Part shown: positions 1 to 9,245 of the stretch, one piece after another | Numbering within the stretch: the stretch's first letter is position 1 | Layout: every line of letters starts with the position of its first letter | The notes under the pieces: model-generated | What the model was told of the DNA's origin: nothing | Seen by the model: only the letters and a program-made list of their open reading frames with translations | Database searches by the model: none | Made by a program: the position numbers and the translations under genes | Assembly (NCBI GenBank): GCA_017435465.1 | Contig: JAFSEX010000038.1 | Location: forward strand, 1-64,000 | Length of the DNA stretch: 64,000 nucleotides | Source: Bacilli bacterium | GTDB lineage: Bacteria; Bacillota_I; Bacilli_A; RF39; UBA660 | Reading direction: 5' to 3'

Positions 1-1
1 A

Positions 2-241
2 GATTTACTATTATATAATATAGAATACAACTGTTATACAGTTGTAGAATTAAAAGTAACAGAACTTAAGAAAGAATATATAGGACAAATCCAAACATAT
101 ATGAATTATATTGATAAAAATATTAAAAGAATTGATCAAGATAAAACAATAGGAATAATAATATGCAAGAAAAACAACAAATTTATAATGGAATATTGTA
201 GTGATGAAAGAATACTTACTAAAGAATATAGTTTGATTTAA
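2..241 (+). CDS. YhcG/DUF1016 family PDDEXK nuclease, C-terminal part (cut by window edge)
   Basis: Only the last 79 codons are inside the window. The reading frame matches the end of the complete copy at 17717-18601: hand alignment of the 240 shared bases gives 27 differences, about 89% identity. The visible part carries the DLLLYN and VVELKVTELK-type segments, which in this family belong to the C-terminal PD-(D/E)XK nuclease fold (acidic residue, then ExK). It lies just upstream of the capsule operon, in the same orientation as the second copy beyond that operon. The family is a predicted nuclease; its substrate is not established here. The missing N-terminus cannot be judged. Confidence 0.85.
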   Translation, partial: DLLLYNIEYNCYTVVELKVTELKKEYIGQIQTYMNYIDKNIKRIDQDKTIGIIICKKNNKFIMEYCSDERILTKEYSLI

Positions 242-385
242 ATTATATTAAATATTAAGTATTCTTTTTATTATGTATTAAAGTTGTATCCAAAAATAAG
301 TTTATACATTAAATATTATATCGTTAATTTATTTCCAATATTTTACAATATTTTTAAAAATTATAATCCAAAAATTTAAATTCAA

Positions 386-414
386 TTGATTAATATGACA
401 TAAAGTGATAAAAT
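386..414 (+). promoter_or_regulatory. Predicted SigA promoter for the capsule region
   Basis: TTGATT at 386-391 and TAAAAT at 409-414 are separated by 17 bases. The expected start point near 421 leaves a very short leader before the ribosome site at 425-428. It is the only good promoter I see between the DUF1016 fragment and the first capsule-region gene. Confidence 0.55.
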
Positions 415-433
415 TGATATGGACGGTGTGACT

Positions 434-1312
434 ATGAAAAAAATTATATATGTTATATTATTAACATTTTTAATATGTTTTACATCAACTAAAGTTTATG
501 CATTAAGTGTAGATAAAAATACAATTGAAATAGAAAAAAATAAAACAGAAGATATAAATTTATATGCTAATGTTAATAGTGAGGTTTCAAGTGTTGAATT
601 TACATTGACTTATAGTACTTATGATTTCCCTGCTGGATTTAGCGTTAATTCATTATTTAATAATGAACGAGCTAATGCAACAAAACATAAAATTATTTTT
701 GATACGCCAAAAACAGGTAAAATACAAATAGGTACTATTAATTTGCGTAGTGTAAATAATCCTAAAGATAAAAGTGGCACTATTAGTATTAATAATGGTA
801 GTGCGCTTACATCAAGTGGTGAAAAAATAGGTTTAAATTCTCAAAGCATAACAGTTACTTTAAAAGATTCAAATACTACTGAGAAAAAAGAAGAAGTTAA
901 ACAAGAGGAAGTGCAAGTTGAACAAATTGATAAAAATATGTTAGAAAAAATCAATTCAGATATAGTTAAAATAAATTTGAAAAAAGATGTTTTTGAATAC
1001 ACTGTTAATGTTTCAAATGAAATAGAAGCACTTGATTTAACACCAGTTGCAAAAGATGAAACATATAAAATAGATATCACATCACAAAAAATCAATGAAT
1101 TACAAGATGGTAAAATAATTATTACAGTTAGTAAAGATGATTTTAAACAAGAATATAAAATAAATGTTAAAGTTGATGAAAAAAATAAAACTGATAATAG
1201 TAAAGATTCTGATTTTATTCCAACTTATAACTATAAAGGTAAGTGGGTAGGGATAATCGCAGTACTTACGTTAGTTCTTGTTTTGGGTTTAATGATTAAA
1301 AAGAAAAAATAA
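434..1312 (+). CDS. Membrane-anchored surface protein with cohesin-like and cadherin-like domains
   Basis: Predicted secreted protein of 292 residues. An N-terminal signal peptide (residues about 1-24, ending near VYALS) is followed by a beta-rich domain resembling cohesin/CBM-type folds. A lysine and glutamate linker of low complexity comes next, then a second beta domain similar to the bacterial cadherin-like sandwich. The C-terminus has one membrane helix (WVGIIAVLTLVLVLGLMI) followed by KKKK, so it is a single-pass protein facing outward. I start at ATG 434 because GGTG lies six bases upstream; the in-frame ATG at 419 has no ribosome site. It precedes the sugar transferase by 20 bases and may be a wall or capsule-associated adhesin; that role is inferred. 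Confidence 0.6.
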   Translation: MKKIIYVILLTFLICFTSTKVYALSVDKNTIEIEKNKTEDINLYANVNSEVSSVEFTLTYSTYDFPAGFSVNSLFNNERANATKHKIIFDTPKTGKIQIGTINLRSVNNPKDKSGTISINNGSALTSSGEKIGLNSQSITVTLKDSNTTEKKEEVKQEEVQVEQIDKNMLEKINSDIVKINLKKDVFEYTVNVSNEIEALDLTPVAKDETYKIDITSQKINELQDGKIIITVSKDDFKQEYKINVKVDEKNKTDNSKDSDFIPTYNYKGKWVGIIAVLTLVLVLGLMIKKKK

Positions 1313-1332
1313 ATACTATGGAGTGAGAATAC

Positions 1333-1965
1333 ATGAAAAAATTTAATAATTTAATATACCTTTTTATTAAAAGGGTATTTGATATTATAGTTGGAATATT
1401 AGGAGTAATACTTCTAATACCAATATCAATAATTATAAAAATAATAAGCGTAATTAATAAAGATTACGCTCCTATTTTCTATTCACATGTAAGGATAGGA
1501 AAAGATGGTAAAGAATTTAAATTATATAAATTGAGAAGTATGGTTCCAAATGCTGATGAGGTTTTAAAAGAGTTGTTAAAACAAAAAAAATATAAAGATG
1601 AATGGGATAAAAATCAAAAATTTGAAAATGATCCTAGAATAACTAAAATAGGTAAAATGTTAAGAAAAAGTTCATTAGATGAATTACCTCAATTTATCAA
1701 TGTATTAATGGGAGATATGGCACTAATAGGACCAAGACCACTTTTAAAAGGTGAACTTGATGCACATAAAGGTAATCATAAGGTTTATGAAAAAGTAAGA
1801 CCTGGAATAACTGGATGGTGGGCATGTAATGGTAGAAGTGCAACTACTTATAAAAAAAGATTAGAATTAGAATATTATTATGTTAATAATATGAGTTTAT
1901 GGTTAGATATTAAATGTATTTTTAAAACAGTTGAAGCTGTGATAAATAGAAAAGGTGCAAAATAA
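1333..1965 (+). CDS. Initiating undecaprenyl-phosphate sugar-phosphate transferase
   Basis: Small bacterial sugar transferase (PF02397, PglC/WcaJ-type core) of 210 residues. Such enzymes move a sugar phosphate from a UDP-sugar onto undecaprenyl phosphate, the first step of polysaccharide repeat assembly at the inner membrane face. One hydrophobic segment (about residues 15-40) is followed by the KLYKLRSM motif (residues 63-70), the catalytic Asp-Glu pair at 116-117 in SSLDELPQF, and GPRPL at 133-137. Length fits the minimal family without the extra WcaJ membrane bundle. A GGAG-type ribosome site precedes the start. It sits at the head of the capsule operon, as expected for the priming enzyme. 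The sugar cannot be read from sequence. Confidence 0.9.
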   Translation: MKKFNNLIYLFIKRVFDIIVGILGVILLIPISIIIKIISVINKDYAPIFYSHVRIGKDGKEFKLYKLRSMVPNADEVLKELLKQKKYKDEWDKNQKFENDPRITKIGKMLRKSSLDELPQFINVLMGDMALIGPRPLLKGELDAHKGNHKVYEKVRPGITGWWACNGRSATTYKKRLELEYYYVNNMSLWLDIKCIFKTVEAVINRKGAK

Positions 1966-2019
1966 TATTTAAATTAATATTTTATATTTTAAAATTTTAT
2001 AAAAAGGAAGATAATCGTG

Positions 2020-3078
2020 ATGAATAAAGAAAAAATTGATTTAAAAAATAAAACTATTCTTATTACTGGAGCAGCTGGTTTTATTGGTTTTTACTTAACA
2101 AAACGTCTTTTAGAAGAAATAGAAAATATAAGGATTGTAGGAATTGACAATTTAAATGATTATTATGATGTTTCATTAAAAGAATATAGATTAAATATAT
2201 TAAAACAATATGGAAATTTTAATTTTATAAAAGGTGATATTTCAAATAAAGTTACAATAATAGATATATTTGAAAAATATAATCCATCAATTGTTGTTAA
2301 TCTAGCTGCTCAAGCAGGGGTTAGATATAGTATTGAGAACCCAGATGCATATATAGAATCTAATTTAATTGGATTTTATAATATTTTAGAAGGATGTAGA
2401 AATTATCCGGTTGAACATTTAGTATATGCTTCAAGTTCATCAGTATATGGTTCTAACAAAAAAATCCCATATTCAACTGAAGATATGGTGGATAATCCAG
2501 TATCATTATATGCCGCAACAAAAAAATCAAACGAATTAATTGCACACGCATATTCAAAATTATATGATATTCCAAGTACAGGGCTTAGATTTTTTACAGT
2601 ATATGGACCAGCTGGTAGACCAGATATGGCATATTTTGGTTTTACTAATAAATTGATTAAAGATGAAACTATTAAAATTTTTAATTATGGAAATTGTAAA
2701 AGAGATTTTACTTATGTAGACGATATAGTAGAAGGTATACTTAGAGTAATGCAAGGTGCACCAGATAAAAGTGTTGGGGAAGATGGATTGCCACAAGCAC
2801 CGTATGCAGTTTATAATATAGGCAATAGTAATCCAGAAAATTTATTGGATTTTGTTAATATACTTCAAGAAGAATTAGTTAAAGCAGGAGTATTACCTGA
2901 AGATTATGATTTTGATGCACATAAAGAATTAGTACCAATGCAAGCTGGTGATGTACCTATTACTTATGCAGATACAACACCATTAGAAAAAGACTTTGGA
3001 TTTAAACCAAATACTTCTTTAAGAGAAGGATTAAGAAAATTTGTGGAATGGTATAAAGAATTTTATGTAAAAAAATAG
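2020..3078 (+). CDS. NAD-dependent UDP-sugar epimerase (UDP-glucuronate 4-epimerase type)
   Basis: Extended short-chain dehydrogenase/reductase of 352 residues. The Rossmann NAD motif TGAAGFIG is at residues 16-23, and the catalytic Tyr and Lys are at 164 and 168 (YAATK) after the ASSSSVYG serine segment. The QAGVRYSIENPDAY and FFTVYGPAGRPDMA segments are typical of UDP-glucuronate 4-epimerases (CapI/LspL group). It would convert UDP-glucuronate to UDP-galacturonate, which fits the UDP-glucose dehydrogenase gene at 12515 in the same cluster. GTG at 2017 is possible, but ATG 2020 gives better spacing from AAGGAAG. Exact substrate is inferred from family resemblance. Confidence 0.85.
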   Translation: MNKEKIDLKNKTILITGAAGFIGFYLTKRLLEEIENIRIVGIDNLNDYYDVSLKEYRLNILKQYGNFNFIKGDISNKVTIIDIFEKYNPSIVVNLAAQAGVRYSIENPDAYIESNLIGFYNILEGCRNYPVEHLVYASSSSVYGSNKKIPYSTEDMVDNPVSLYAATKKSNELIAHAYSKLYDIPSTGLRFFTVYGPAGRPDMAYFGFTNKLIKDETIKIFNYGNCKRDFTYVDDIVEGILRVMQGAPDKSVGEDGLPQAPYAVYNIGNSNPENLLDFVNILQEELVKAGVLPEDYDFDAHKELVPMQAGDVPITYADTTPLEKDFGFKPNTSLREGLRKFVEWYKEFYVKK

Positions 3079-3095
3079 AAGGAGAACATATTAAT

Positions 3096-3827
3096 ATGGG
3101 TAAAATAAAAGCAGAGTTTCATATTCATACTAGATATTCAAAAGACAGTATATTAAACAAATATTTTATTTTGCTCATATGCAAAATAAAAAAAATCAAA
3201 CTAATAGCTATTACGGATCATAATGAAATTGAAGGAGCATTAAAATATAAAAAGTTCTTAAAAAAATTTAATATAGATGTAATAGTTGGCGAAGAAATAA
3301 TGACTAAAAAAGGTGAAATAATAGGACTATTTTTATATGAAAAAATAAAACCATTATTGAGCATTGACGAAACAATTAAACAAATAAAAAAACAAAATGG
3401 TATAGTATATGTACCGCATCCATATGATGAGAAAAGATATAAAACAGTAATTGATAAAGAAGAGTTGAATCATTTTAAATCAAAAATTGATTGTATAGAA
3501 ATTCATAATGGTAGAAATATAGATGAAATATTTAGTGAAAAACAAGAACAAATTCAACAAAAATTAAATATAAATCCTATTATTGGAAGTGATGCCCATA
3601 CTTTTATAGAGTTAGGGAGAAATTATATTGAAATTGATTATGTTGATTTAAATGATTTAAAGAAAAATTTTGTTCAAATAATAAAAACAGCAAAATTCAA
3701 TAAAAAAAAATGTATTAAATTTACTCATACATTAACTAAGTTTTCAAGAGTAATAAAAATGATAGAAAAAGGTGAATTTAATGAATTATTTAGAATTATC
3801 AAACGAAATGGTAAAAAAAGAAAGTAA
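3096..3827 (+). CDS. PHP-domain metal-dependent phosphoesterase
   Basis: 243-residue PHP-family protein. Metal-ligand motifs are visible: HIH at residues 9-11, TDHNE around D41-H42, the acidic GEEI near 65-68, HPYDE from H108, and GSDAH with D166 and H168. These match the small stand-alone PHP phosphoesterase group rather than the polymerase-associated PHP domains. It follows the epimerase by 17 bases. Its 3' end overlaps the next gene (PRTase-like), so the two are probably co-translated and work together. The substrate is unknown; a phosphorylated nucleotide or sugar is plausible. It is distinct from the CpsB-type PHP phosphatase at 16756, which has a different motif spacing. Confidence 0.75.
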   Translation: MGKIKAEFHIHTRYSKDSILNKYFILLICKIKKIKLIAITDHNEIEGALKYKKFLKKFNIDVIVGEEIMTKKGEIIGLFLYEKIKPLLSIDETIKQIKKQNGIVYVPHPYDEKRYKTVIDKEELNHFKSKIDCIEIHNGRNIDEIFSEKQEQIQQKLNINPIIGSDAHTFIELGRNYIEIDYVDLNDLKKNFVQIIKTAKFNKKKCIKFTHTLTKFSRVIKMIEKGEFNELFRIIKRNGKKRK

Positions 3828-4395
3828 AAAATTATATAAATTAATTAATAATGATAAATATAATTATGATTTAGTAATTTTTGTTGCTAGAGGATCATTG
3901 CCAATTGCAATGGAATTATCAAAATTAAAAAAAGTGCCACTGCTAGAAATTAAAGCAACAAGAAAAGGAAATAAAATTAAAAAAATTCTTAGTCCATTTA
4001 TAAAATTAATTCCTAAAAAATTAAAAATTCTTTTACGTAATAAAGAAGTTAGTTCTAATGTACATGAAAAAAATATAGAAAGAAATGTTACTTATAATGA
4101 AAATATATGGAAAAAACATATTAAATGTCAAAGTATACTTATTGTAGACGATTCTGTTGATACAGGTTATTCCATCAAAGCATGTAAAGAAGAAATTGAA
4201 AAATTTTTCCCAAATTCAAATATTAAAATTGCCGCATTTAATTATTTTGAAAAGTCATCAAAAAATATAAAAGTTGATTGGTTTATTTATAAAGATACTA
4301 TGTTAAATGGTCCATGGTCTAATGATTCAAAATATCATAAAGAGTTCGTAGATAATTATAATAATTGGTATAAGACATATATGGAGGAAAAATGA
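3781..4395 (+). CDS. Phosphoribosyltransferase-fold protein
   Basis: 204-residue type I phosphoribosyltransferase-like protein. The N-terminal half has the substrate-side pattern VIFVARGSLPIA. The PRPP-binding loop ILIVDDSVDTG (about residues 119-129) has the two adjacent acidic residues and the small-residue turn of the family. The central insert (about 60-105) is lysine-rich and unlike hypoxanthine or orotate enzymes. I start at ATG 3781, with GGTG six bases upstream inside the preceding PHP gene; the genes overlap by 47 bases. The stop codon overlaps the next glycosyltransferase start (ATGA). Its presence with a PHP protein inside a capsule operon suggests a paired modification role; the reaction is not known to me. 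Confidence 0.7.
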   Translation: MNYLELSNEMVKKESKKLYKLINNDKYNYDLVIFVARGSLPIAMELSKLKKVPLLEIKATRKGNKIKKILSPFIKLIPKKLKILLRNKEVSSNVHEKNIERNVTYNENIWKKHIKCQSILIVDDSVDTGYSIKACKEEIEKFFPNSNIKIAAFNYFEKSSKNIKVDWFIYKDTMLNGPWSNDSKYHKEFVDNYNNWYKTYMEEK

Positions 4396-5597
4396 AAATA
4401 TTATTGATATTAGAAAGCCACTTTTATATGGATGAAAATGGTGATGTTTTCTGTGATAGAGTTGTTGATTATAATTTTTTAAAAAGATATCTATCAATAT
4501 TTTCAGAGGTTATAGTTTGTGGTAGAACAGATGAAAATAACAATGGTTCATATAAACTAAAAATAAATGGTGATAGAGTTAAATTTAAAAAGTTACCTAA
4601 TTTTTATGGAATTAAAGGATTGTTATTTAATCTTCTTAAAATAAAAAAGTTAATCAATTTATATGTTGATGAAGCTGATGTGGTATTATACAGAGTTCCA
4701 ACACCTTTATCAATATTTACGTACAATGAGGTTTTAAAAAAGAAAAAAGTTTTAGGTGTAGAATTTATGATTTCAGCTGATAAAATGATTGAGGGTAGTG
4801 GGATAATTAAGAAAATTTGTAACAAACTTATAGATAGAATTGCAAAAAAAATATGTAAAAAGGCAAATGGTGTTTCTTATGTTACAGATTATGTTCTTCA
4901 AACTAAATATCCTTGTAAAAGTATCATAGACAAAAATGAAACAGATGAATATTTTAGTGCAAATTATTCAACAATAGAATTACAAAAAAAAGATATAGTA
5001 GCACAAAAATGGGAAAAAGATTATAAACCAAATGTTTATAAAATAATACATACTGGGTTTATGGATACATATAGAAAAGGTCAAGATATACTTATAAAAG
5101 CTTCTAAAATTTTAATTGATAAAGGATATAATATTGATGTAACCTTAATTGGTGATGGAAAGAAAAGAAATGAATTTGAAAAACTTGCAAATGATTTAAA
5201 AATTTCTAATAAAATTCATTTTATAGGATCATTAAAAGATAAAGATAAAATTTTTGAATACTTAAGAGATAGTCATTTATTAGTATTTCCTACAGAAGCT
5301 GAAGGATTACCTAGAACTATAATTGAAGGTATGGCATCTGGATTGCCATGTATATCTAGTCCTGTTGATGGTATTATTGAATTAATTGATTCAAAATATT
5401 TAGTAAATACTAGATCCTCAGAAGAATATGCCAAAGCAATATCATTTCTATTGGATAATTGGGATCTTATGATTGAATTAGGTAATAAAAATTATGAAAA
5501 GGCAAAAAAATACGAAAAATCATTACTTGATAAAAAAAGACAAGCTTTTTATGAAAAATTATCCAATTTAGCATTAAAAAGGAAAAATATGAGGTGA
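4392..5597 (+). CDS. GT4-family glycosyltransferase
   Basis: Retaining GT-B glycosyltransferase of 401 residues. The C-terminal nucleotide-sugar domain is clear: IIHTGFMDTYRKGQDIL, VTLIGDGKKRNEF, IHFIGSLKDKDKIFEYL, then the FPTEAEGLPRTIIEGMASGLP segment with the E-x7-E pattern that binds the donor. The N-terminal half is divergent, as usual for acceptor binding. The start overlaps the PRTase stop by four bases and GAGG precedes it. It should add one sugar of the repeat unit at the cytoplasmic membrane face; donor and acceptor cannot be assigned. Confidence 0.85.
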   Translation: MKILLILESHFYMDENGDVFCDRVVDYNFLKRYLSIFSEVIVCGRTDENNNGSYKLKINGDRVKFKKLPNFYGIKGLLFNLLKIKKLINLYVDEADVVLYRVPTPLSIFTYNEVLKKKKVLGVEFMISADKMIEGSGIIKKICNKLIDRIAKKICKKANGVSYVTDYVLQTKYPCKSIIDKNETDEYFSANYSTIELQKKDIVAQKWEKDYKPNVYKIIHTGFMDTYRKGQDILIKASKILIDKGYNIDVTLIGDGKKRNEFEKLANDLKISNKIHFIGSLKDKDKIFEYLRDSHLLVFPTEAEGLPRTIIEGMASGLPCISSPVDGIIELIDSKYLVNTRSSEEYAKAISFLLDNWDLMIELGNKNYEKAKKYEKSLLDKKRQAFYEKLSNLALKRKNMR

Positions 5598-5602
5598 GCA
5601 TA

Positions 5603-6691
5603 GTGAAAAGGGTATTACAAGTACTTGGTTCATTACAAAGGGGTGGTGCTGAATCACTAGTAATGAATATATATAGAAATATTGACCGAAATGAAATACA
5701 ATTTGATTTTATTGTTAGAGAATATATAGAAGAAGGATATGAAAAAGAAGTAAAACAATTAGGTGGTAGAATATTTGTAATTCCCAGTCCTCAAAGGATA
5801 GGTTTGTTACGATGTATAAAAGAACATATTAAAATAATTAAAAATAATGGTCCATATATTGCAGTTCACTCACATATGAATGCTATGTCATTTATTAGTA
5901 TGTATTCTGCTAAAAAATGTGGAATAAGAAATAGAATAAGTCATAGTCATAGTACATCTTTTCCTGGTAAATTAAAATCTAAAATAGGTGGTTTTTTAAC
6001 AAAATTATTTTCAAATAAATTATTAGCATGTTCAGAAGATGCTGGAAAAAAATTATTTCAAAATAATAAATTTGATGTTATAACAAATGGAATAGATATT
6101 AATAAATTTATTCTAGCAAACAAAAATGAACAATTAAAATATAAAGAAAAATTAAATATGAATGATGATAAGTTATATATATGTCATATTGGAAGATTTG
6201 TTGAACCTAAAAATCATGAATTTATAATAGAAATTGCTGAAAAGTTAAAAGTTAAAAATATCAATTTTGAAATAACTTTACTTGGTAATGGTCCAAAATT
6301 TTCGAAAATAAAAAAATTAGTAGATGATAGAAATTTAAAAGAATATGTAAAATTATTAGGTAGTATACCTAATATAGATGATTATCTAAAAGCAGTAGAT
6401 TTACTTATATTACCATCCTTATATGAAGGTTTTCCAGTAACTTTAGTTGAATCACAAGCTAGTGGTCTTCCTGCTCTTGTATCAACAAATATAACAAAAA
6501 AAGTTGATTTTGGTTTGAATTTAATTTCATTTGTACCATTAAATATTGAAGAATGGGTTAATGCAATAATAAATGATAAAAAAAACAGATTATTTAATAA
6601 AAATGATATATATGACAAAATAACTCAAAATAAATACAATATTGAATATACAACAAATGAAATGCTTAAAATTTATAGTAAAAAAGGGTGA
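5603..6691 (+). CDS. GT4-family glycosyltransferase (EpsF-like)
   Basis: Second GT4 enzyme of the cluster, 362 residues, opening with the family's typical VLQVLGSLQRGGAESL. The acceptor-side region has the SHSHSTSF histidine segment. The donor domain shows ICHIGRFVEPKNHEF, ITLLGNGPKFSKI, and LPSLYEGFPVTLVESQASGLP with the E-x7-E donor motif. I prefer GTG 5603, preceded by GAGGTGA with five-base spacing, over the in-frame GTG at 5594, which lies inside that ribosome site. The ORF end of the previous gene overlaps this ribosome site, so the pair is translationally coupled. Resembles EpsF-type exopolysaccharide transferases; sugar specificity unknown. Confidence 0.85.
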   Translation: MKRVLQVLGSLQRGGAESLVMNIYRNIDRNEIQFDFIVREYIEEGYEKEVKQLGGRIFVIPSPQRIGLLRCIKEHIKIIKNNGPYIAVHSHMNAMSFISMYSAKKCGIRNRISHSHSTSFPGKLKSKIGGFLTKLFSNKLLACSEDAGKKLFQNNKFDVITNGIDINKFILANKNEQLKYKEKLNMNDDKLYICHIGRFVEPKNHEFIIEIAEKLKVKNINFEITLLGNGPKFSKIKKLVDDRNLKEYVKLLGSIPNIDDYLKAVDLLILPSLYEGFPVTLVESQASGLPALVSTNITKKVDFGLNLISFVPLNIEEWVNAIINDKKNRLFNKNDIYDKITQNKYNIEYTTNEMLKIYSKKG

Positions 6692-6695
6692 TATA

Positions 6696-8153
6696 ATGTA
6701 TAAGAAAAATGTTTCGATATATCAAGTATTATCAATATTTTTATTTATATTTTTTCTATTAGTACAAATCATTTATTGTAATACAAATACTTTATTTCTT
6801 AATAATTTAAAAGTAGTATCATTTATGGGGATTTTTCTAATAACCTTTATTGTTTTTACTTGGTATAAATCTTATTATAGGTTATTATCTCCATATTTAG
6901 CATTTGTTGTTCTATTATTTCTATTTTTGTGTGGACAAACTCCATTTTGGTTATTAAATCAGTCTGCTGGTTTTAGGGATTTAACTGTTTGGATGAATCT
7001 TTTTAATAGTATGGATTTATGTAATGCATTGATATTTTCATATTTGTGTATTAGTTTTTTACATACGATTGTTATTTGCTCTATAGATCCAAAAACAAAA
7101 AAAACTCGCACAAAAAATACTACTACAAAGAAAATTTATCATATAATTGAAAATAGGGAAGCGTATAAAAATATTACAATATTTGGCCTTATTTTATGTT
7201 TGGGTTTTATAGGACCATATCTAATTACTTTTTTTAACCAGAGAAATATTATAAAAACAGTTGGGTATGATATGCAATATGATACTTTATTAACTGGTAC
7301 TTCATCTTTTTTTACAAAAATAGCTGATTTTTTTCCATTAGGCATAATTACTTTAGTTTTTGCTTGGGGAAATAAAAATGAATTAAATAAAAAGAACTTT
7401 TTTATTAAAAGAATAATATTAATATTATTATCTTTAACTTATTTAATGTGTGAACTGTTATTGGGTCAAAGAACAGGTGTTGTTTTATTTGTTTTTGCAT
7501 TACTATTTGTTATATACAAAGAAAAGAAAATCCCAATTAATAGTTTAATATTTATTGGGATTGGTGGATTATTATTAATGGCTGGATTAAGAATAGTGGG
7601 TATTACCAGAAGTGGAAATGTTTATAATCCTTTAGATCAAAGTAATCCTATCGTGGATTTTATAAGTGATACTGGCTGGAATTTAATGTCATTATCAGAA
7701 TTTCAAAAAATAATGCCTGAAGTGAGAAATTATGGATATGGAAATTCATATATAGTTTCATTATTAGAAGTAATTCCTAACCTTAATTTTTGGAATGTAC
7801 ACCCTGCATATGTATATGGCAATATATCACAATTTTTAAGAGAATATTTAGGGTATAGCTATGGTTTAGGATGTACACCAGTTGCAGAGGCATATTATAA
7901 TTTTGGTTATTTTGGTTTTTTAATATTTTTGTTATGGGGATTAATTTTAATAATATTAAATCGTAAATTTGAAAATAACAAGGATTTAATAAGTAACTAT
8001 ACTGTTGTATTGTTTATAGGTATTTTATTAAAATCTTGTGTTCGTAGTAGTTTCTATGCAGTTTTCAGACCATTTTTATTATTTATATTATTACCAATAA
8101 TAATATTAAAACTATTATCAAATAAAGAGTTAATTGTGAAAGAAGAGGTTTAA
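6696..8153 (+). CDS. Wzy-like polysaccharide polymerase, multi-pass membrane protein
   Basis: Highly hydrophobic 485-residue protein with about ten to twelve predicted membrane spans and one larger external loop (roughly residues 300-385, containing GNVYNPLDQSNP and the GYSYGLGCTPVAEAYYNFG segment). This layout, with conserved Arg in GITRSG and the G-x-x-P-V-x-E-A-Y-x-N-F-G motif, fits O-antigen/capsule repeat-unit polymerases that join lipid-linked repeats outside the membrane. Start chosen at ATG 6696 after GGGTGATATA; the longer frame to 6642 overlaps the previous gene without a ribosome site. Polymerase families are weakly conserved, so assignment rests on topology, this motif and position between transferases and flippase. 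Confidence 0.75.
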   Translation: MYKKNVSIYQVLSIFLFIFFLLVQIIYCNTNTLFLNNLKVVSFMGIFLITFIVFTWYKSYYRLLSPYLAFVVLLFLFLCGQTPFWLLNQSAGFRDLTVWMNLFNSMDLCNALIFSYLCISFLHTIVICSIDPKTKKTRTKNTTTKKIYHIIENREAYKNITIFGLILCLGFIGPYLITFFNQRNIIKTVGYDMQYDTLLTGTSSFFTKIADFFPLGIITLVFAWGNKNELNKKNFFIKRIILILLSLTYLMCELLLGQRTGVVLFVFALLFVIYKEKKIPINSLIFIGIGGLLLMAGLRIVGITRSGNVYNPLDQSNPIVDFISDTGWNLMSLSEFQKIMPEVRNYGYGNSYIVSLLEVIPNLNFWNVHPAYVYGNISQFLREYLGYSYGLGCTPVAEAYYNFGYFGFLIFLLWGLILIILNRKFENNKDLISNYTVVLFIGILLKSCVRSSFYAVFRPFLLFILLPIIILKLLSNKELIVKEEV

Positions 8154-8155
8154 AA

Positions 8156-9241
8156 ATGACAGTAGGAATATTAACGTGGTATAAAAGTTTAAATCATGGT
8201 GCAATATTACAAGCATATGCATCACAACAATTTTTAAAAGAAAATAATTGTGATAGTTTGTTACTTGATTATGATCGAAATATAAATATTATGGAGTCTA
8301 ATTATGAAAAATTTAAAAGAAGATTGTCATATATGAATATTAGTCATTTATTGATGAAAACTAAGCAAAAAAATTGGAATAAAGAAAAGAAAATTTTGTT
8401 TGAAAAATTTATAAATTCTAATATGAATGTAGGAATGAAATATTATGAATATGATAATATTGATAAAGTAATGATAGGCAGTGATATGGTTTTTGATTTT
8501 TATGAAGGATATAATCCATTTATGTATGGTAAAAATGTTAATTCAAAATATATTTTTTCATATGCTGCATGTTTTGGTTATACTACACCAAAATCATTTG
8601 AAAAATTTGAAAAAAATGAAGAAATTATTTCATTAATAAAAAAAATGAATGGAATTGGTTATAGGGATAATAATACTAATGATATTTTAATTAACAATTG
8701 TAATATTAACAGTGCAATTAAAAATATTGATCCAGTTTTATTATATGGATTTGAAAAAGAAAAAAAAATATGGAATAATAATGGTTGGAAAAATAAAAAA
8801 TATATATTAATATATTCTTATCAATCAAATTTAAATAAAAAGAATGAGTATAAATATATTCAAAAAATTGCAAAAGAAAAAAACTTAGAATTAATTTCAG
8901 TTGGATATTATCATCCATGGTGTGATAAAAATATTAATGCTGATCCAAAAGAATTTGTAGAATTGTTTTCTAATGCAAAATATGTTGTAACAGATACTTT
9001 TCATGGTCTTGTTTTTTCTATAATAATGAATAAACAATTTTCTATAATTGTTAGAAATAATAGTTTTAAAATATTGGATTTATTAAATGATTTAAATATA
9101 AAATTTAATAATAATGAATCAATTGAAAAGAAAATTGAAAGAATGTGTAATAATGAAATTGATTATTCAATAATAAACAAACAATTAAACAAATTAAAAG
9201 AAAATTCAAAAGAGTATTTATTGAATCAAATAAAGGAGTAA
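8156..9241 (+). CDS. Polysaccharide pyruvyl transferase family protein
   Basis: 361-residue member of the polysaccharide pyruvyl transferase family (PF04230). Typical features are the N-terminal GILTWYKSLNHGAILQAYA segment, the IGSDMVFDF motif, the domain-linking SYAACFG segment, and the C-terminal VTDTFHGLVFSIIMNKQF motif. Known members move pyruvate from phosphoenolpyruvate onto sugars as a ketal; some relatives act on other substrates. Two bases separate it from the polymerase stop, and a GAGG site overlaps that stop. It would decorate the repeat unit, giving the capsule an extra negative charge. Confidence 0.85.
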   Translation: MTVGILTWYKSLNHGAILQAYASQQFLKENNCDSLLLDYDRNINIMESNYEKFKRRLSYMNISHLLMKTKQKNWNKEKKILFEKFINSNMNVGMKYYEYDNIDKVMIGSDMVFDFYEGYNPFMYGKNVNSKYIFSYAACFGYTTPKSFEKFEKNEEIISLIKKMNGIGYRDNNTNDILINNCNINSAIKNIDPVLLYGFEKEKKIWNNNGWKNKKYILIYSYQSNLNKKNEYKYIQKIAKEKNLELISVGYYHPWCDKNINADPKEFVELFSNAKYVVTDTFHGLVFSIIMNKQFSIIVRNNSFKILDLLNDLNIKFNNNESIEKKIERMCNNEIDYSIINKQLNKLKENSKEYLLNQIKE

Positions 9242-9245
9242 TAAA

